10,845 nucleotides of DNA, from the NCBI GenBank assembly GCA_031270215.1, contig JAISYB010000154.1, forward strand, positions 1 to 10,845, in the 5' to 3' direction. Shown piece by piece: positions 1-6,573 of the stretch. Numbering within the stretch: the first letter of the stretch is position 1; the number at the start of each line of letters is the position of its first letter. Made by a program: the position numbers and the translations under genes. The notes under the pieces were generated by a model. That model was given only the letters and a program-made list of their open reading frames with translations. It was not told the DNA's origin and ran no database searches. This DNA is from Streptococcaceae bacterium. Its GTDB lineage: Bacteria; Bacillota; Bacilli; Lactobacillales; Streptococcaceae.

Positions 1-94
1 TATAGTTAAAAATTCAAATATAGTATTGAAATAACATTATGAACAGCCAACAAGTGCAAAAAGAATCTCATTTTATATGTAAAAGATAGCCTTT

Positions 95-496
95 TTAAGA
101 AATATCTAGTTTGCCGGTAATAAATTGTGCTTCTCCAAAGCCAAAGGACCAGTCGGCATCACTGTTTTCAACAAATGATATTAATATATTTTTGGGTTCT
201 ATTTGGCAATCATTATAAAGCAACTTGGAAATGAGTTTATAAAAAATCGTTTTTGCCTCAGTTTTTCGCTTCCTACTAATCACCGTAATTACAATTTGGT
301 TTTTAGTATCACGTGTAAAGCCAAGACCGGTGTCTAGGAGAATCATTTCGTTTTCATCATGCTGCGTGACGATTTGATAACGATCTCCTTTCGGAACATT
401 GAAAGCAATCAGCACCGCTTGGTGTATTGAATTCAATATTTGTTCAATTTCTTCGTCACTTTTTCCTCTAACTAAATCAATTTTAATAAGTGGCAT
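95..496 (-). CDS. Tautomerase family protein (tautomerase_2 type)
   Basis: Predicted 133-residue member of the tautomerase superfamily, small trimeric enzymes that use an N-terminal proline as general base. The protein starts Met-Pro-Leu-Ile-Lys, so Pro2 becomes the catalytic N-terminal proline once Met is removed. The family pattern of a beta strand, a helix, then a Gly-Asp-Arg-Tyr-Gln stretch (about residues 41-45) is present, and the length fits the tautomerase_2 branch (about 130 residues). An upstream ATG at 523 would add nine residues and bury Pro2. The ATG at 496 is preferred because it exposes the proline and has an AAAGAGGGGA ribosome binding site (501-510) just before it. It is monocistronic with its own promoter, and no clear terminator is visible in the 94 bases downstream. 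The substrate cannot be read from sequence. It is cytosolic, with no signal peptide. Confidence 0.88.
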   Translation of the reverse strand: MPLIKIDLVRGKSDEEIEQILNSIHQAVLIAFNVPKGDRYQIVTQHDENEMILLDTGLGFTRDTKNQIVITVISRKRKTEAKTIFYKLISKLLYNDCQIEPKNILISFVENSDADWSFGFGEAQFITGKLDIS

Positions 497-555
497 AAAA
501 TCCCCTCTTTTCCAAATTATCATGACTTTTCAGCAATTAGAATAACCCTGAGTAA

Positions 556-585
556 ATTATATCATCTTTTGTTTTTTTTTATCAA
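556..585 (-). promoter_or_regulatory. SigA-type extended -10 promoter of the tautomerase gene
   Basis: On the minus strand TTGATA (580-585) and TATAAT (556-561) are separated by 18 bases. TGA directly precedes the -10, giving an extended -10 (TGN-TATAAT). Transcription would start near 549 and leave a leader of about 50 bases before the start codon at 496. Confidence 0.72.
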
Positions 586-872
586 TTATTTTGATTTAAA
601 AATGGTTTTTTATGTCAATTAAAACAAATAAGTGCTCAAAAGGAACAAATAGTTTGTAAAATTAGCCTGTTAAGAGGTGTTGGAGGGCGTAATTGAAATG
701 ACTTATATTCCAATAGATCTTAGATTGTGAATTCCCTAAAAGCTATTGGCTAAATAGTGTCATCAATTAGCTGTGAAGGGAACTGTTCTAAATGACTGAA
801 AAAGCTGATATATAGGTTTCGTTGCTTTCTATTTGCTTGATATAGCTGCATTTCGCTAAAAATCATTAGTAA
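586..872. other. Gene-free intergenic stretch, possibly with a decayed reading frame
   Basis: No gene with a convincing ribosome binding site or recognisable protein family lies here. The longest readable frame is on the minus strand, 866 to 750. It is 38 codons starting MIFSEMQLYQ and ending QLIDDTI, with no ribosome binding site. The same frame continues past in-frame stops with further plausible peptide (PIAFREFTI, then DLLEYKSFQL). This could be the remnant of a lost gene or chance; no family is recognised. No tRNA, direct repeat array or insertion sequence end was seen. Confidence 0.4.
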
Positions 873-919
873 TAAATACAAACAAAAGAGGTCTGATACA
901 GATTAAGTACAGACCTCTT
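873..919 (-). terminator. Intrinsic terminator of the murT-gatD operon
   Basis: A perfect 10-bp stem pairs AAGAGGTCTG (886-895) with CAGACCTCTT (910-919). A further TAC/GTA pairing (897-899 with 907-909) follows after a one-base bulge and closes a 7-base loop. Read on the minus strand, the hairpin is followed by TTGTTTGTATTT, a proper U-rich tail. On the plus strand the hairpin is followed by AAAACATT, so it acts leftward. It lies about 100 bases past the gatD stop. Confidence 0.85.
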
Positions 920-1020
920 AAAACATTAAATTATAAAACCACCACGCCAATAAACATAGTTTTGTAGCGTTTCTAAGAAGTCTACTCAATGGGTAGGTTA
1001 TCGTCAAAGCAACACTTTTT

Positions 1021-1800
1021 TTATTCCACCTTGCGTTTCTTGTCGCTGACAGCTTCTGAGTCCTCGTCTGCCAAGATTTCTTCAAATTTTGGCAGCAGTA
1101 GAGTTTTACCATATTTATTTTCTAGGGCAATCGTGATTAAGCGGTAGGCAAGGCGTGCATTTCTTGATAAAATCGGACCATGAAAATAGGTGCCGAAGAC
1201 GTTTTTATAATGGACACCTTCAGTGCCGTCTTCGTTGTTATTGCCTTGACCGTATTTGATTTTACCCAAGGGCTTTTCATCTGGAGCAAGAAAGGTTCGA
1301 CCTTGATGATTTTCAAAACCGTAATAGGTTTCGTCAAATTCGTCATTATAAATTTCAATATCACCGATGAAGCGATTGTTTTCTTGATTTAAGGTATAGT
1401 GGTTCATTGCACCGATACCTTCAATCCGTCTGCCGTTTGCTTCGATATAGTATTGTCCGAGCAGTTGAAAGCCACCGCAAACAGCGAGCAATACACCGCC
1501 GCTGTCAATGTAGCGGGTGATTGCTTCTTTGTTGCGCACGATGTCCTTTGAAACGATGAACTGTTCATAGTCTTGACCGCCACCGAAGAAAACTAGGTCA
1601 TATTTGCTTTCATCAAAATTATCCTCAAGAGAAACAATCTCAAAATTCATCTTGGCGCCGAGCTTTTCGCCAACATATTTTAAGATCAAAACATTACCGT
1701 TATCGCCATAAGTATTGAGCAGATTGCCGTAGAGATGACAGACATCAAGCTCATAGCTATATTTTTTTGGGGAATCACTTGCTAAGCTTTGAAAGACCAT
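1021..1800 (-). CDS. gatD: Lipid II isoglutaminyl synthase, glutaminase subunit GatD
   Basis: Glutamine amidotransferase subunit (class I, CobB/CobQ-like) that hydrolyses glutamine and passes ammonia to MurT, which amidates the alpha-carboxyl of D-Glu in the lipid II stem peptide. It acts at the cytoplasmic side of the membrane. Seen in the 259-residue protein: an N-terminal HLYGNLLNTYGDNGN motif (22-36), FFGGGQDYEQ (71-80), the nucleophile elbow GGVLLAVCGGFQLLG with Cys108, and GTYFHGP with the catalytic His207. The start at 1800 has AAAGGAGGA (1808-1816) seven bases ahead; the ATG at 1836 lies inside murT and has no such site. MurT stops one base upstream, so translation is probably coupled. 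An extra segment of about 14 residues precedes the conserved core, and an acidic-then-basic tail (about 241-259) follows it. Both look lineage-specific. Confidence 0.95.
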   Translation of the reverse strand: MVFQSLASDSPKKYSYELDVCHLYGNLLNTYGDNGNVLILKYVGEKLGAKMNFEIVSLEDNFDESKYDLVFFGGGQDYEQFIVSKDIVRNKEAITRYIDSGGVLLAVCGGFQLLGQYYIEANGRRIEGIGAMNHYTLNQENNRFIGDIEIYNDEFDETYYGFENHQGRTFLAPDEKPLGKIKYGQGNNNEDGTEGVHYKNVFGTYFHGPILSRNARLAYRLITIALENKYGKTLLLPKFEEILADEDSEAVSDKKRKVE

Positions 1801-1801
1801 T

Positions 1802-3148
1802 TTACATTCCTCCTTTGATATAGCCATGTGAGGCAAGGTCGCTTCTGAGCTGAAGCATGGCTGTATAGGTCGCTAGGATATAGACATGACTAGTCGGTGC
1901 CGCTTTGATTTTTTTGATTAATTGTTCAAAAGCTTTCGGCACTTCGCTAATCTTTTCTTGATTATCAATTGCAACGCGGTATCGTCGTGCCATTTCAGCA
2001 TGTCGATCACCGCTGGTGATGATTAACGGAACATTCATTTGATTGACTAATTCATAATTAGCATCCCAAATCCAGCTGGTATCGATGCCATCTGCGTAGT
2101 TAGCATTCAGTAGCGATACTAAGGTAAAAGGAAATGGAGAAAGAGCAATCATCTCTAAAACTTGATTGGTTCCGACCGGATTTTTAACTAGGATTAGGGT
2201 GCATGTCTTATCCGCCAGCTTGAATTTTTCCTGCCGACCAAAGACTTTTTCATCATAGGCTAAGCCGGCTTGAATCTTGTCTGCCTCAACACCATAATGC
2301 TCGGCAATACTTGCCGCAGCAAGAGCATTATAGATGTTGTAAAGCCCGCCAACTTCGATTTTTAGCGGTATCTCATCAATGATAAAGCTTGAAGCTTCGT
2401 TGGTCATCTCGGTCAACTCAGTTAGCTGATAGTCAAGTTTTGGACGCTTGAAGTGACAGTTTGGGCAATAGTAGTCGCCAAGATTAGCGTAGGTAATCAT
2501 TTTGTAGTGTAGAATGTGGTGGCAATTTGGACAAAGCACACCTTCGGTATTATAATGCGCAAGCTGTTCTTTTCCTATTTGATGATTGAAACCGTAATAT
2601 TTGACTGGGTTAACAACCTCTTTTGAGGCGAAAAGTGGTGAGTCGCCATTCATCAGGATAGTTGCTTTAGGTGCATTGCCAGCTCCTTTTAAGATGAGCT
2701 CATAGGTTGTATAAATCTCGCCGTAGCGATCCATTTGGTCACGGAAAATATTGGTGAAAACAAAAAGGCTGGGTGTAATATATTGAGTAATCTTTGGCAA
2801 ACTTGCTTCGTCAATTTCTAAAACAGCGAAGTTTTTGCCGTTTTTATTTGGTTTTGCAGCTAAGAAGGTCGAGGTAATTCCTTGAATCATATTCGCCCCA
2901 GTTGGATTAGTTAAAACTTTGCCAAAGGCGCGTTCTAAGATTTGAACGGTTAAAGCAGTTGTTAGAGTTTTACCATTTGTCCCAGTAATGACGATAATTT
3001 CGTAATCCTTTGATAGTGTTTTTAAAATGCTTGGATCAAGCTTTAAAGCGATTGCTCCTGGATATGAGCTGCCGCGATGAAATATTTTTTGTAAGACAAA
3101 TCCAATTGATTTGCCGATAAGTTTAGCAAGTGTTGCTTGAACGGTCAT
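1802..3148 (-). CDS. murT: Lipid II isoglutaminyl synthase, Mur-ligase-like subunit MurT
   Basis: ATP-dependent subunit of the MurT-GatD complex. It activates the D-glutamate carboxyl of lipid II and uses ammonia from GatD to make D-isoglutamine, which is important for peptidoglycan cross-linking. The 448-residue protein shows the Mur-ligase P-loop ITGTNGKT (54-61), a central domain with NIFRDQMDRYGE (133-144), and a four-cysteine zinc ribbon inserted in that domain (Cys206, Cys209, Cys228, Cys231; two CPNC pairs). It ends in the DUF1727 C-terminal domain starting near FGRQEKF (303-309). The Asp-rich motif YADGIDTSWIWD (351-362) matches the region that, in the S. aureus complex, is thought to supply an aspartate to the GatD active site. 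The ribosome binding site AAAGGAG precedes the ATG at 3148. Length is typical for the family. First gene of a two-gene operon with gatD. Confidence 0.96.
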   Translation of the reverse strand: MTVQATLAKLIGKSIGFVLQKIFHRGSSYPGAIALKLDPSILKTLSKDYEIIVITGTNGKTLTTALTVQILERAFGKVLTNPTGANMIQGITSTFLAAKPNKNGKNFAVLEIDEASLPKITQYITPSLFVFTNIFRDQMDRYGEIYTTYELILKGAGNAPKATILMNGDSPLFASKEVVNPVKYYGFNHQIGKEQLAHYNTEGVLCPNCHHILHYKMITYANLGDYYCPNCHFKRPKLDYQLTELTEMTNEASSFIIDEIPLKIEVGGLYNIYNALAAASIAEHYGVEADKIQAGLAYDEKVFGRQEKFKLADKTCTLILVKNPVGTNQVLEMIALSPFPFTLVSLLNANYADGIDTSWIWDANYELVNQMNVPLIITSGDRHAEMARRYRVAIDNQEKISEVPKAFEQLIKKIKAAPTSHVYILATYTAMLQLRSDLASHGYIKGGM

Positions 3149-3183
3149 TTTAAACTCCTTTGAGCTAGATTATTAACTCATTC

Positions 3184-3192
3184 ATTTTAACA
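3184..3192 (-). promoter_or_regulatory. Candidate extended -10 promoter of murT-gatD
   Basis: On the minus strand TGTTAAAAT forms an extended -10 (TG-N-TAAAAT; -10 at 3184-3189). No good -35 is visible at 16-18 bases, which is tolerated by extended -10 promoters. Transcription would start near 3177, about 29 bases before the murT ATG. Confidence 0.5.
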
Positions 3193-3206
3193 TAATCACT
3201 GAAATC

Positions 3207-3236
3207 TTGCGAAATATGATACACTAAAACTATAAT
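3207..3236 (+). promoter_or_regulatory. Promoter of the DUF1054-ytoI-nrnA-yjdM cluster
   Basis: TTGCGA (3207-3212), an 18-base spacer and a perfect TATAAT (3231-3236) give a start near 3243, about 30 bases before the ATG at 3273. It diverges from the murT promoter, and the two -10 boxes are about 40 bases apart. Confidence 0.65.
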
Positions 3237-3272
3237 TAAGTTGAATCTAAAAATGAAGGAAGGTCAGCAGAT

Positions 3273-3902
3273 ATGTTTGATTTATCAAGCTTTAAGGTAT
3301 TTGAAATTGATGGATTAAAGCCTCGGCTTGACGCAATTAGATGTCAAATCCAGCCTGATTTTCAGACGATTGGAGAAAAGCTGTGCGAGCTGGTGAATCA
3401 AGCGACGCTTAAGCCGAGCTATCTTCACATTGCGCAGCACCGCAGGCGAACTACTCATGCACCTGAAAATACATGGTGTGCAATTTCTACGCAAAAGCGT
3501 GGCTATAAAATGGAGCCGCATTTTCAATTAGGGATTTGGCAAGATTATGTTTTTATTTATCTGTCAATGATTGACCAGCCGAAAGGGCAAAAGGCGTATG
3601 CGAAGTATTTGCTTGAACACCAAGTGATGTTTGATGAGCTATCAAATGATTTTGTCTATTCAATTAATCACACAGTTAAGGACTTTTTCCCGCTAGAAAA
3701 TATCGGGATTGAATCTGCATTAAAACGGCTTGAACAGGTAAAAAAGAGCGAGTTTGAAGTCGGTAAGGTTTATCAACGTGAAATATTTGAGCTGAAGAAG
3801 GAGCAAGAGATTTTAAATGACTTTTCAAAAACAATCACAGCCCTTTTGCCGATTTATCAAGACTTAATGAATGTTAGGAAAACTGTACAAAATGAGGGAT
3901 AA
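3273..3902 (+). CDS. UPF0637 / DUF1054 family protein (YktB-like)
   Basis: Protein of 209 residues in the UPF0637 family, represented by B. subtilis YktB, whose biochemical function is not known. Diagnostic stretches are AQHRRRTTHAPENTW (54-68) and KRGYKMEPHFQLGIW (75-89), both typical of the family core. The predicted fold is compact mixed alpha/beta with a helical C-terminus (about 141-205), cytosolic, with no signal peptide or membrane segment. The start is set by an AAGGAAGG-type ribosome binding site around 3257-3263. The stop lies two bases before the next ATG, and the last codons contain the ribosome binding site of that gene, so the two are probably translationally coupled. That pairing with a YtoI-like regulator is the only functional clue; no enzyme activity is claimed. 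Confidence 0.9.
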   Translation: MFDLSSFKVFEIDGLKPRLDAIRCQIQPDFQTIGEKLCELVNQATLKPSYLHIAQHRRRTTHAPENTWCAISTQKRGYKMEPHFQLGIWQDYVFIYLSMIDQPKGQKAYAKYLLEHQVMFDELSNDFVYSINHTVKDFFPLENIGIESALKRLEQVKKSEFEVGKVYQREIFELKKEQEILNDFSKTITALLPIYQDLMNVRKTVQNEG

Positions 3903-3904
3903 AA

Positions 3905-5200
3905 ATGACGAAGCATCAAGATATTATTGACTATATTAAAAAACTTGCGATTGGAAAAAAGATTTCGGTTCGAGGTGTTTCCAGACGTTTAAAGGTTAGC
4001 GATGGTACGGCATATCGAGCGATTAAAGCTGCTGAAAACGAGGGATTGGTTTCAACGATTCCACAGGTTGGGACGATTCGAGTCAATAAAAAGAAGCCAA
4101 AAGAGATTGATGAAATGACTTTTCAAGAGGTCGTTGAAATTGTCAAGGGAACAGTCCTGGGGGGCGCTTCAGGATTAAAACGTGAATTTAGCCGTTTTTT
4201 GATTGCCGCAATGGAAGCACACTCGGTTCAAGAATATTTGTTGCCAAACAGCTTATTGATTGTGGGAAATCGTTTTGATATTCAACAATTGGCAATAAAA
4301 AATAAAGCGGCAGTTCTCATCACAGGTGGTTTTTCGGTTGATGAAGAGATTATCCATCTGGCAGATGAGCTGGCAATTCCGATTATTCAGACGGAATTTG
4401 ATACATTTACTGTTGCAAGTATTATTAATCAAGCGATTAACGACCAGCTGATTAAAAAGGAACTAGTGATTGTTGAGGATATTTATCGTCCGATTGAAAA
4501 GACAAATTATCTAAAAGGGACGCAGTCGGTCAAGGATTTTAACGAATTGGCAAAAAAGACAGGTGAAAACAGCTTTCCAGTTGTCAATCAACATTTTATG
4601 GTTATTGGTATTATCAGTCAAAGGGATTTAAAAGGGAAAAATAAGGAAGATGTGATTGATAAATTTATGACTAAAAGTCCGATTGTTGCTAGAAAAAGCA
4701 TGAGCGTTGCCAGTGTTTCACATCGGATGACCTTTGAGGATTTAAAAATGATGCCAGTCGTTAATCGTGATTACACCTTGGCGGGAACGATTGAAAGACA
4801 GGATGTTGTCGCCGCAATGCGAACTAATTCTAATGCCACGCAAGCTGCTGATAAATTAAGTGACCAAATTTTAAATACAATTGTGGAAAAAGAAGGCTTC
4901 TATCAGGTTAAAGTAACGCCTAAGATGATTAACTCATTCGGGGATTTATCCCTTGGCACTGTGACTGAAATTTTATCAGATATTGCGACACGTACAATGC
5001 GAAAAAAGAATGTCAGAAATGTTTTAATCGATCAGATTAATTTTTACCGGCTACATGCAGCTCAGCTTGAGCAAATACTTGAAATCTATCCTAAAGTAGT
5101 TGATACTGGTAGGAGGACTGCTGTGGTTGATTTTGAGGTCTATCATTTGTATCAGGTCATCAGTAAGGCGGTCGTGACATTGCAGATTGTTGAGAAATAA
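3905..5200 (+). CDS. ytoI: HTH-DRTGG-CBS-hotdog regulatory protein (YtoI-like)
   Basis: Multidomain 431-residue protein matching B. subtilis YtoI in architecture. Residues 1-60 form a winged helix-turn-helix (ISVRGVSRRLKVSDGTAYR, 20-38, then a wing). Residues about 70-185 are a DRTGG domain with LLIVGNRFDIQQLA (117-130) and AAVLITGGF (135-143). Residues about 190-306 carry two CBS repeats, with FPVVNQHFMVIGIISQRDL (224-242) and MMPVVNRDYTLAGTIERQD (282-300) as their signatures. Residues about 325-431 look like a hotdog (PaaI/thioesterase-like) domain. CBS and DRTGG modules usually bind adenosine-type ligands, so a ligand-controlled DNA-binding regulator is a reasonable inference; its targets and ligand are unknown. 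It begins two bases after the DUF1054 stop with GAGGGA (3894-3899) as ribosome binding site, and is followed by nrnA, as in Bacillus where ytoI and ytqI are close neighbours. Confidence 0.9.
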   Translation: MTKHQDIIDYIKKLAIGKKISVRGVSRRLKVSDGTAYRAIKAAENEGLVSTIPQVGTIRVNKKKPKEIDEMTFQEVVEIVKGTVLGGASGLKREFSRFLIAAMEAHSVQEYLLPNSLLIVGNRFDIQQLAIKNKAAVLITGGFSVDEEIIHLADELAIPIIQTEFDTFTVASIINQAINDQLIKKELVIVEDIYRPIEKTNYLKGTQSVKDFNELAKKTGENSFPVVNQHFMVIGIISQRDLKGKNKEDVIDKFMTKSPIVARKSMSVASVSHRMTFEDLKMMPVVNRDYTLAGTIERQDVVAAMRTNSNATQAADKLSDQILNTIVEKEGFYQVKVTPKMINSFGDLSLGTVTEILSDIATRTMRKKNVRNVLIDQINFYRLHAAQLEQILEIYPKVVDTGRRTAVVDFEVYHLYQVISKAVVTLQIVEK

Positions 5201-5242
5201 TTGCTAACTATCTGCTTAGCTTAGTTTTAGATTGGAGAAGTG

Positions 5243-6214
5243 ATGTCAAAAGCAAATGAAATTTTAGCTAAAATAAAATCTTATCATCGAATCATCATTC
5301 ATCGTCATATGAACCCAGATCCAGATGCGATTGGTTCGCAGCTGGGATTGAAATTTTTAATTCAAGATAATTTTCCAGAAAAAGAAGTTTTGGCAAGCGG
5401 CGGACCGGTTCATGACCTTGATTTTTTGGGGGAGATGGACGAGGTTTCAGTTGATAAGTACTCTAATGCGCTGGTTATCGTTTGCGATACCGGCAATACG
5501 CCACGAATTAGCGGCAAGGATTATGATTGCGGTGCATTCTTAATTAAAATCGACCATCATCCAGATGATGACCAATATGGCGATTTGCGTTGGGTAGATA
5601 CTACCTCAAGCTCGACCTGTGAACTATTGACCTTATGGGCACAGGAGGTCGGCTTAACCATCAGCAAGCGGGCAGCTCAATTGCTTTATGCGGGGATTGT
5701 CAGTGATACCGGTCGTTTTCTCTATCCGGCAACGACACCTAGAACCTTGCGTTTGGCAGCTGATTTAATGAGTGTTGGCTTTGATTGGGCAGCTTTAAAT
5801 CGTAAGCTTGACTCAATCTCGGTAACCATTGCTAAACTTTCTGCCTATGTTTTTGAAAACTTAGTGGTTGACCAAAACGGCGCTGCTAAGGTCATCATTA
5901 CGCAGGAAATTTTAAAAGATTATCAGCTAAAGGACAATCAGACCTCAGCGATTGTTAGTTTGCCAGGAAAGATTGAAGAGATTATCGCATGGGGGATTTT
6001 TGTTGAGCAAGAGGATGGTCATTATCGTTGTCGCCTGCGTTCAAAGGGACCGGTGATTAACGAAGTCGCTAAACGCCATGACGGTGGTGGTCACCCACTA
6101 GCAAGTGGCGCAAATGCTAAAGATTTGGCAGAAGTTTTTACCATTTATCAAGAAATACAGGAAATTACGCAAAAGTATGAAGGGAGAAAAAATGAATTTA
6201 CCAGCTTGTCCTAA
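5243..6214 (+). CDS. nrnA: DHH/DHHA1 bifunctional oligoribonuclease and pAp phosphatase NrnA
   Basis: DHH-family phosphodiesterase of 323 residues. Family members degrade nanoRNA dinucleotides, dephosphorylate pAp, and in streptococci (Pde2) hydrolyse pApA or c-di-AMP. All metal-binding motifs are present: HMNPDPDAIG (22-31; Asp26, Asp28), VCDTG (80-84; Asp82), IDHH (103-106), GIVSDTGRF (151-159; Asp155), and the substrate-binding DHHA1 motif RHDGGGHPLASG (278-289). The ATG at 5243 is chosen over the GTG at 5240 because TTGGAGAA (5233-5240) is better spaced to it. Forty-two bases separate it from ytoI, with only a weak hairpin between, so co-transcription is likely. Its 3' end overlaps yjdM by 23 bases. 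Cytosolic; length normal for the family. Whether c-di-AMP-derived pApA or RNA fragments are the main substrate cannot be decided here. Confidence 0.94.
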   Translation: MSKANEILAKIKSYHRIIIHRHMNPDPDAIGSQLGLKFLIQDNFPEKEVLASGGPVHDLDFLGEMDEVSVDKYSNALVIVCDTGNTPRISGKDYDCGAFLIKIDHHPDDDQYGDLRWVDTTSSSTCELLTLWAQEVGLTISKRAAQLLYAGIVSDTGRFLYPATTPRTLRLAADLMSVGFDWAALNRKLDSISVTIAKLSAYVFENLVVDQNGAAKVIITQEILKDYQLKDNQTSAIVSLPGKIEEIIAWGIFVEQEDGHYRCRLRSKGPVINEVAKRHDGGGHPLASGANAKDLAEVFTIYQEIQEITQKYEGRKNEFTSLS

Positions 6215-6530
6215 ATGTCAATCCATCTACACCTACGAGGACGGTACAGGTCTAGTGATCTGTCCTGAATGTGGTTATGAGTTTCGCTTGGAGGATTTGG
6301 CAGAGGCGGTCATTAAGGATGCTGTCGGAAATATCTTGTCAGAAGGCGATAGCGTAACGATTATCAAAGATTTACCTGTCAAGGGCATGCCTAAGCCAAT
6401 CAAAAAGGGGACAAAGGTTAAAAACATTCATCTTGTGAATCCGGATGAACACAATGGACATGACATTTCAGCCAAGGTAGACGGTTTTGGTGCAATGGGA
6501 TTAAAATCATCTGTTGTGAAGAAAAACTAA
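6192..6530 (+). CDS. yjdM: Zinc-ribbon protein YjdM (PhnA family)
   Basis: A 112-residue YjdM/PhnA-family protein. It has an N-terminal zinc ribbon with four cysteines, CPKC (6-9) and CPEC (24-27), and a C-terminal SH3-like domain with the family stretches DAVGNILSEGDSVTIIKDL (43-61) and KGTKVKNIHLV (72-82). Although named after the E. coli phosphonate region, this family is not the phosphonoacetate hydrolase, and its role is unknown. The start at 6192 follows AGGGAG (6181-6186) and begins MNLPACP, as in relatives. The same frame is open upstream to 6105 inside nrnA, but those residues lack family similarity. The 23-base overlap with nrnA suggests translational coupling. Confidence 0.92.
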   Translation: MNLPACPKCQSIYTYEDGTGLVICPECGYEFRLEDLAEAVIKDAVGNILSEGDSVTIIKDLPVKGMPKPIKKGTKVKNIHLVNPDEHNGHDISAKVDGFGAMGLKSSVVKKN

Positions 6531-6534
6531 GACA

Positions 6535-6554
6535 AATTTTACTAAAAATATAAT
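6535..6554 (+). promoter_or_regulatory. Candidate pepC -10 with overlapping CodY-like box
   Basis: A perfect TATAAT sits at 6549-6554, but no -35 is visible at normal spacing and only about 19 bases remain before the pepC ATG, so this promoter is weakly supported. The bases 6535-6549 match the CodY consensus AATTTTCWGAAAATT at 11 of 15 positions (mismatches at 6541, 6542, 6543 and 6548) and overlap the first T of the -10. pepC is a CodY target in Lactococcus lactis, which makes the site plausible but not proven. Confidence 0.35.
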
Positions 6555-6573
6555 CAATACGAAGGGGAAATCA

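Noticed and set aside
1..94. Terminator for the tautomerase gene
   Set aside because: Only an imperfect AAAAGG/TCTTTT pairing is visible around 80-95, with no GC-rich stem and no proper tail.
698..730. Ten-codon open frame MTYIPIDLRL behind GGAGGG
   Set aside because: Too short to support, spacing of about 10 bases, no promoter found, and no known peptide family.
918..1392. Open frames overlapping gatD in other frames or on the opposite strand (about 918-1112, 1137-1364 and 1180-1392)
   Set aside because: They lie over the gatD 3' part, have no ribosome binding site or family similarity, and gatD is certain there.
3315..3527. Antisense open frame within the DUF1054 gene
   Set aside because: Basic, Cys/Arg-rich composition of a shadow frame, with no ribosome binding site; the sense gene is well supported.
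5203..5228. Weak hairpin GCTAA/TTAGC followed by TTAGTTTT between ytoI and nrnA
   Set aside because: The five-bp AT-rich stem and broken T-tract are too weak for a terminator; it may be a processing site at most.
5240..5242. GTG as the start of nrnA
   Set aside because: The adjacent ATG at 5243 has better spacing from GGAG and matches the usual N-terminus.
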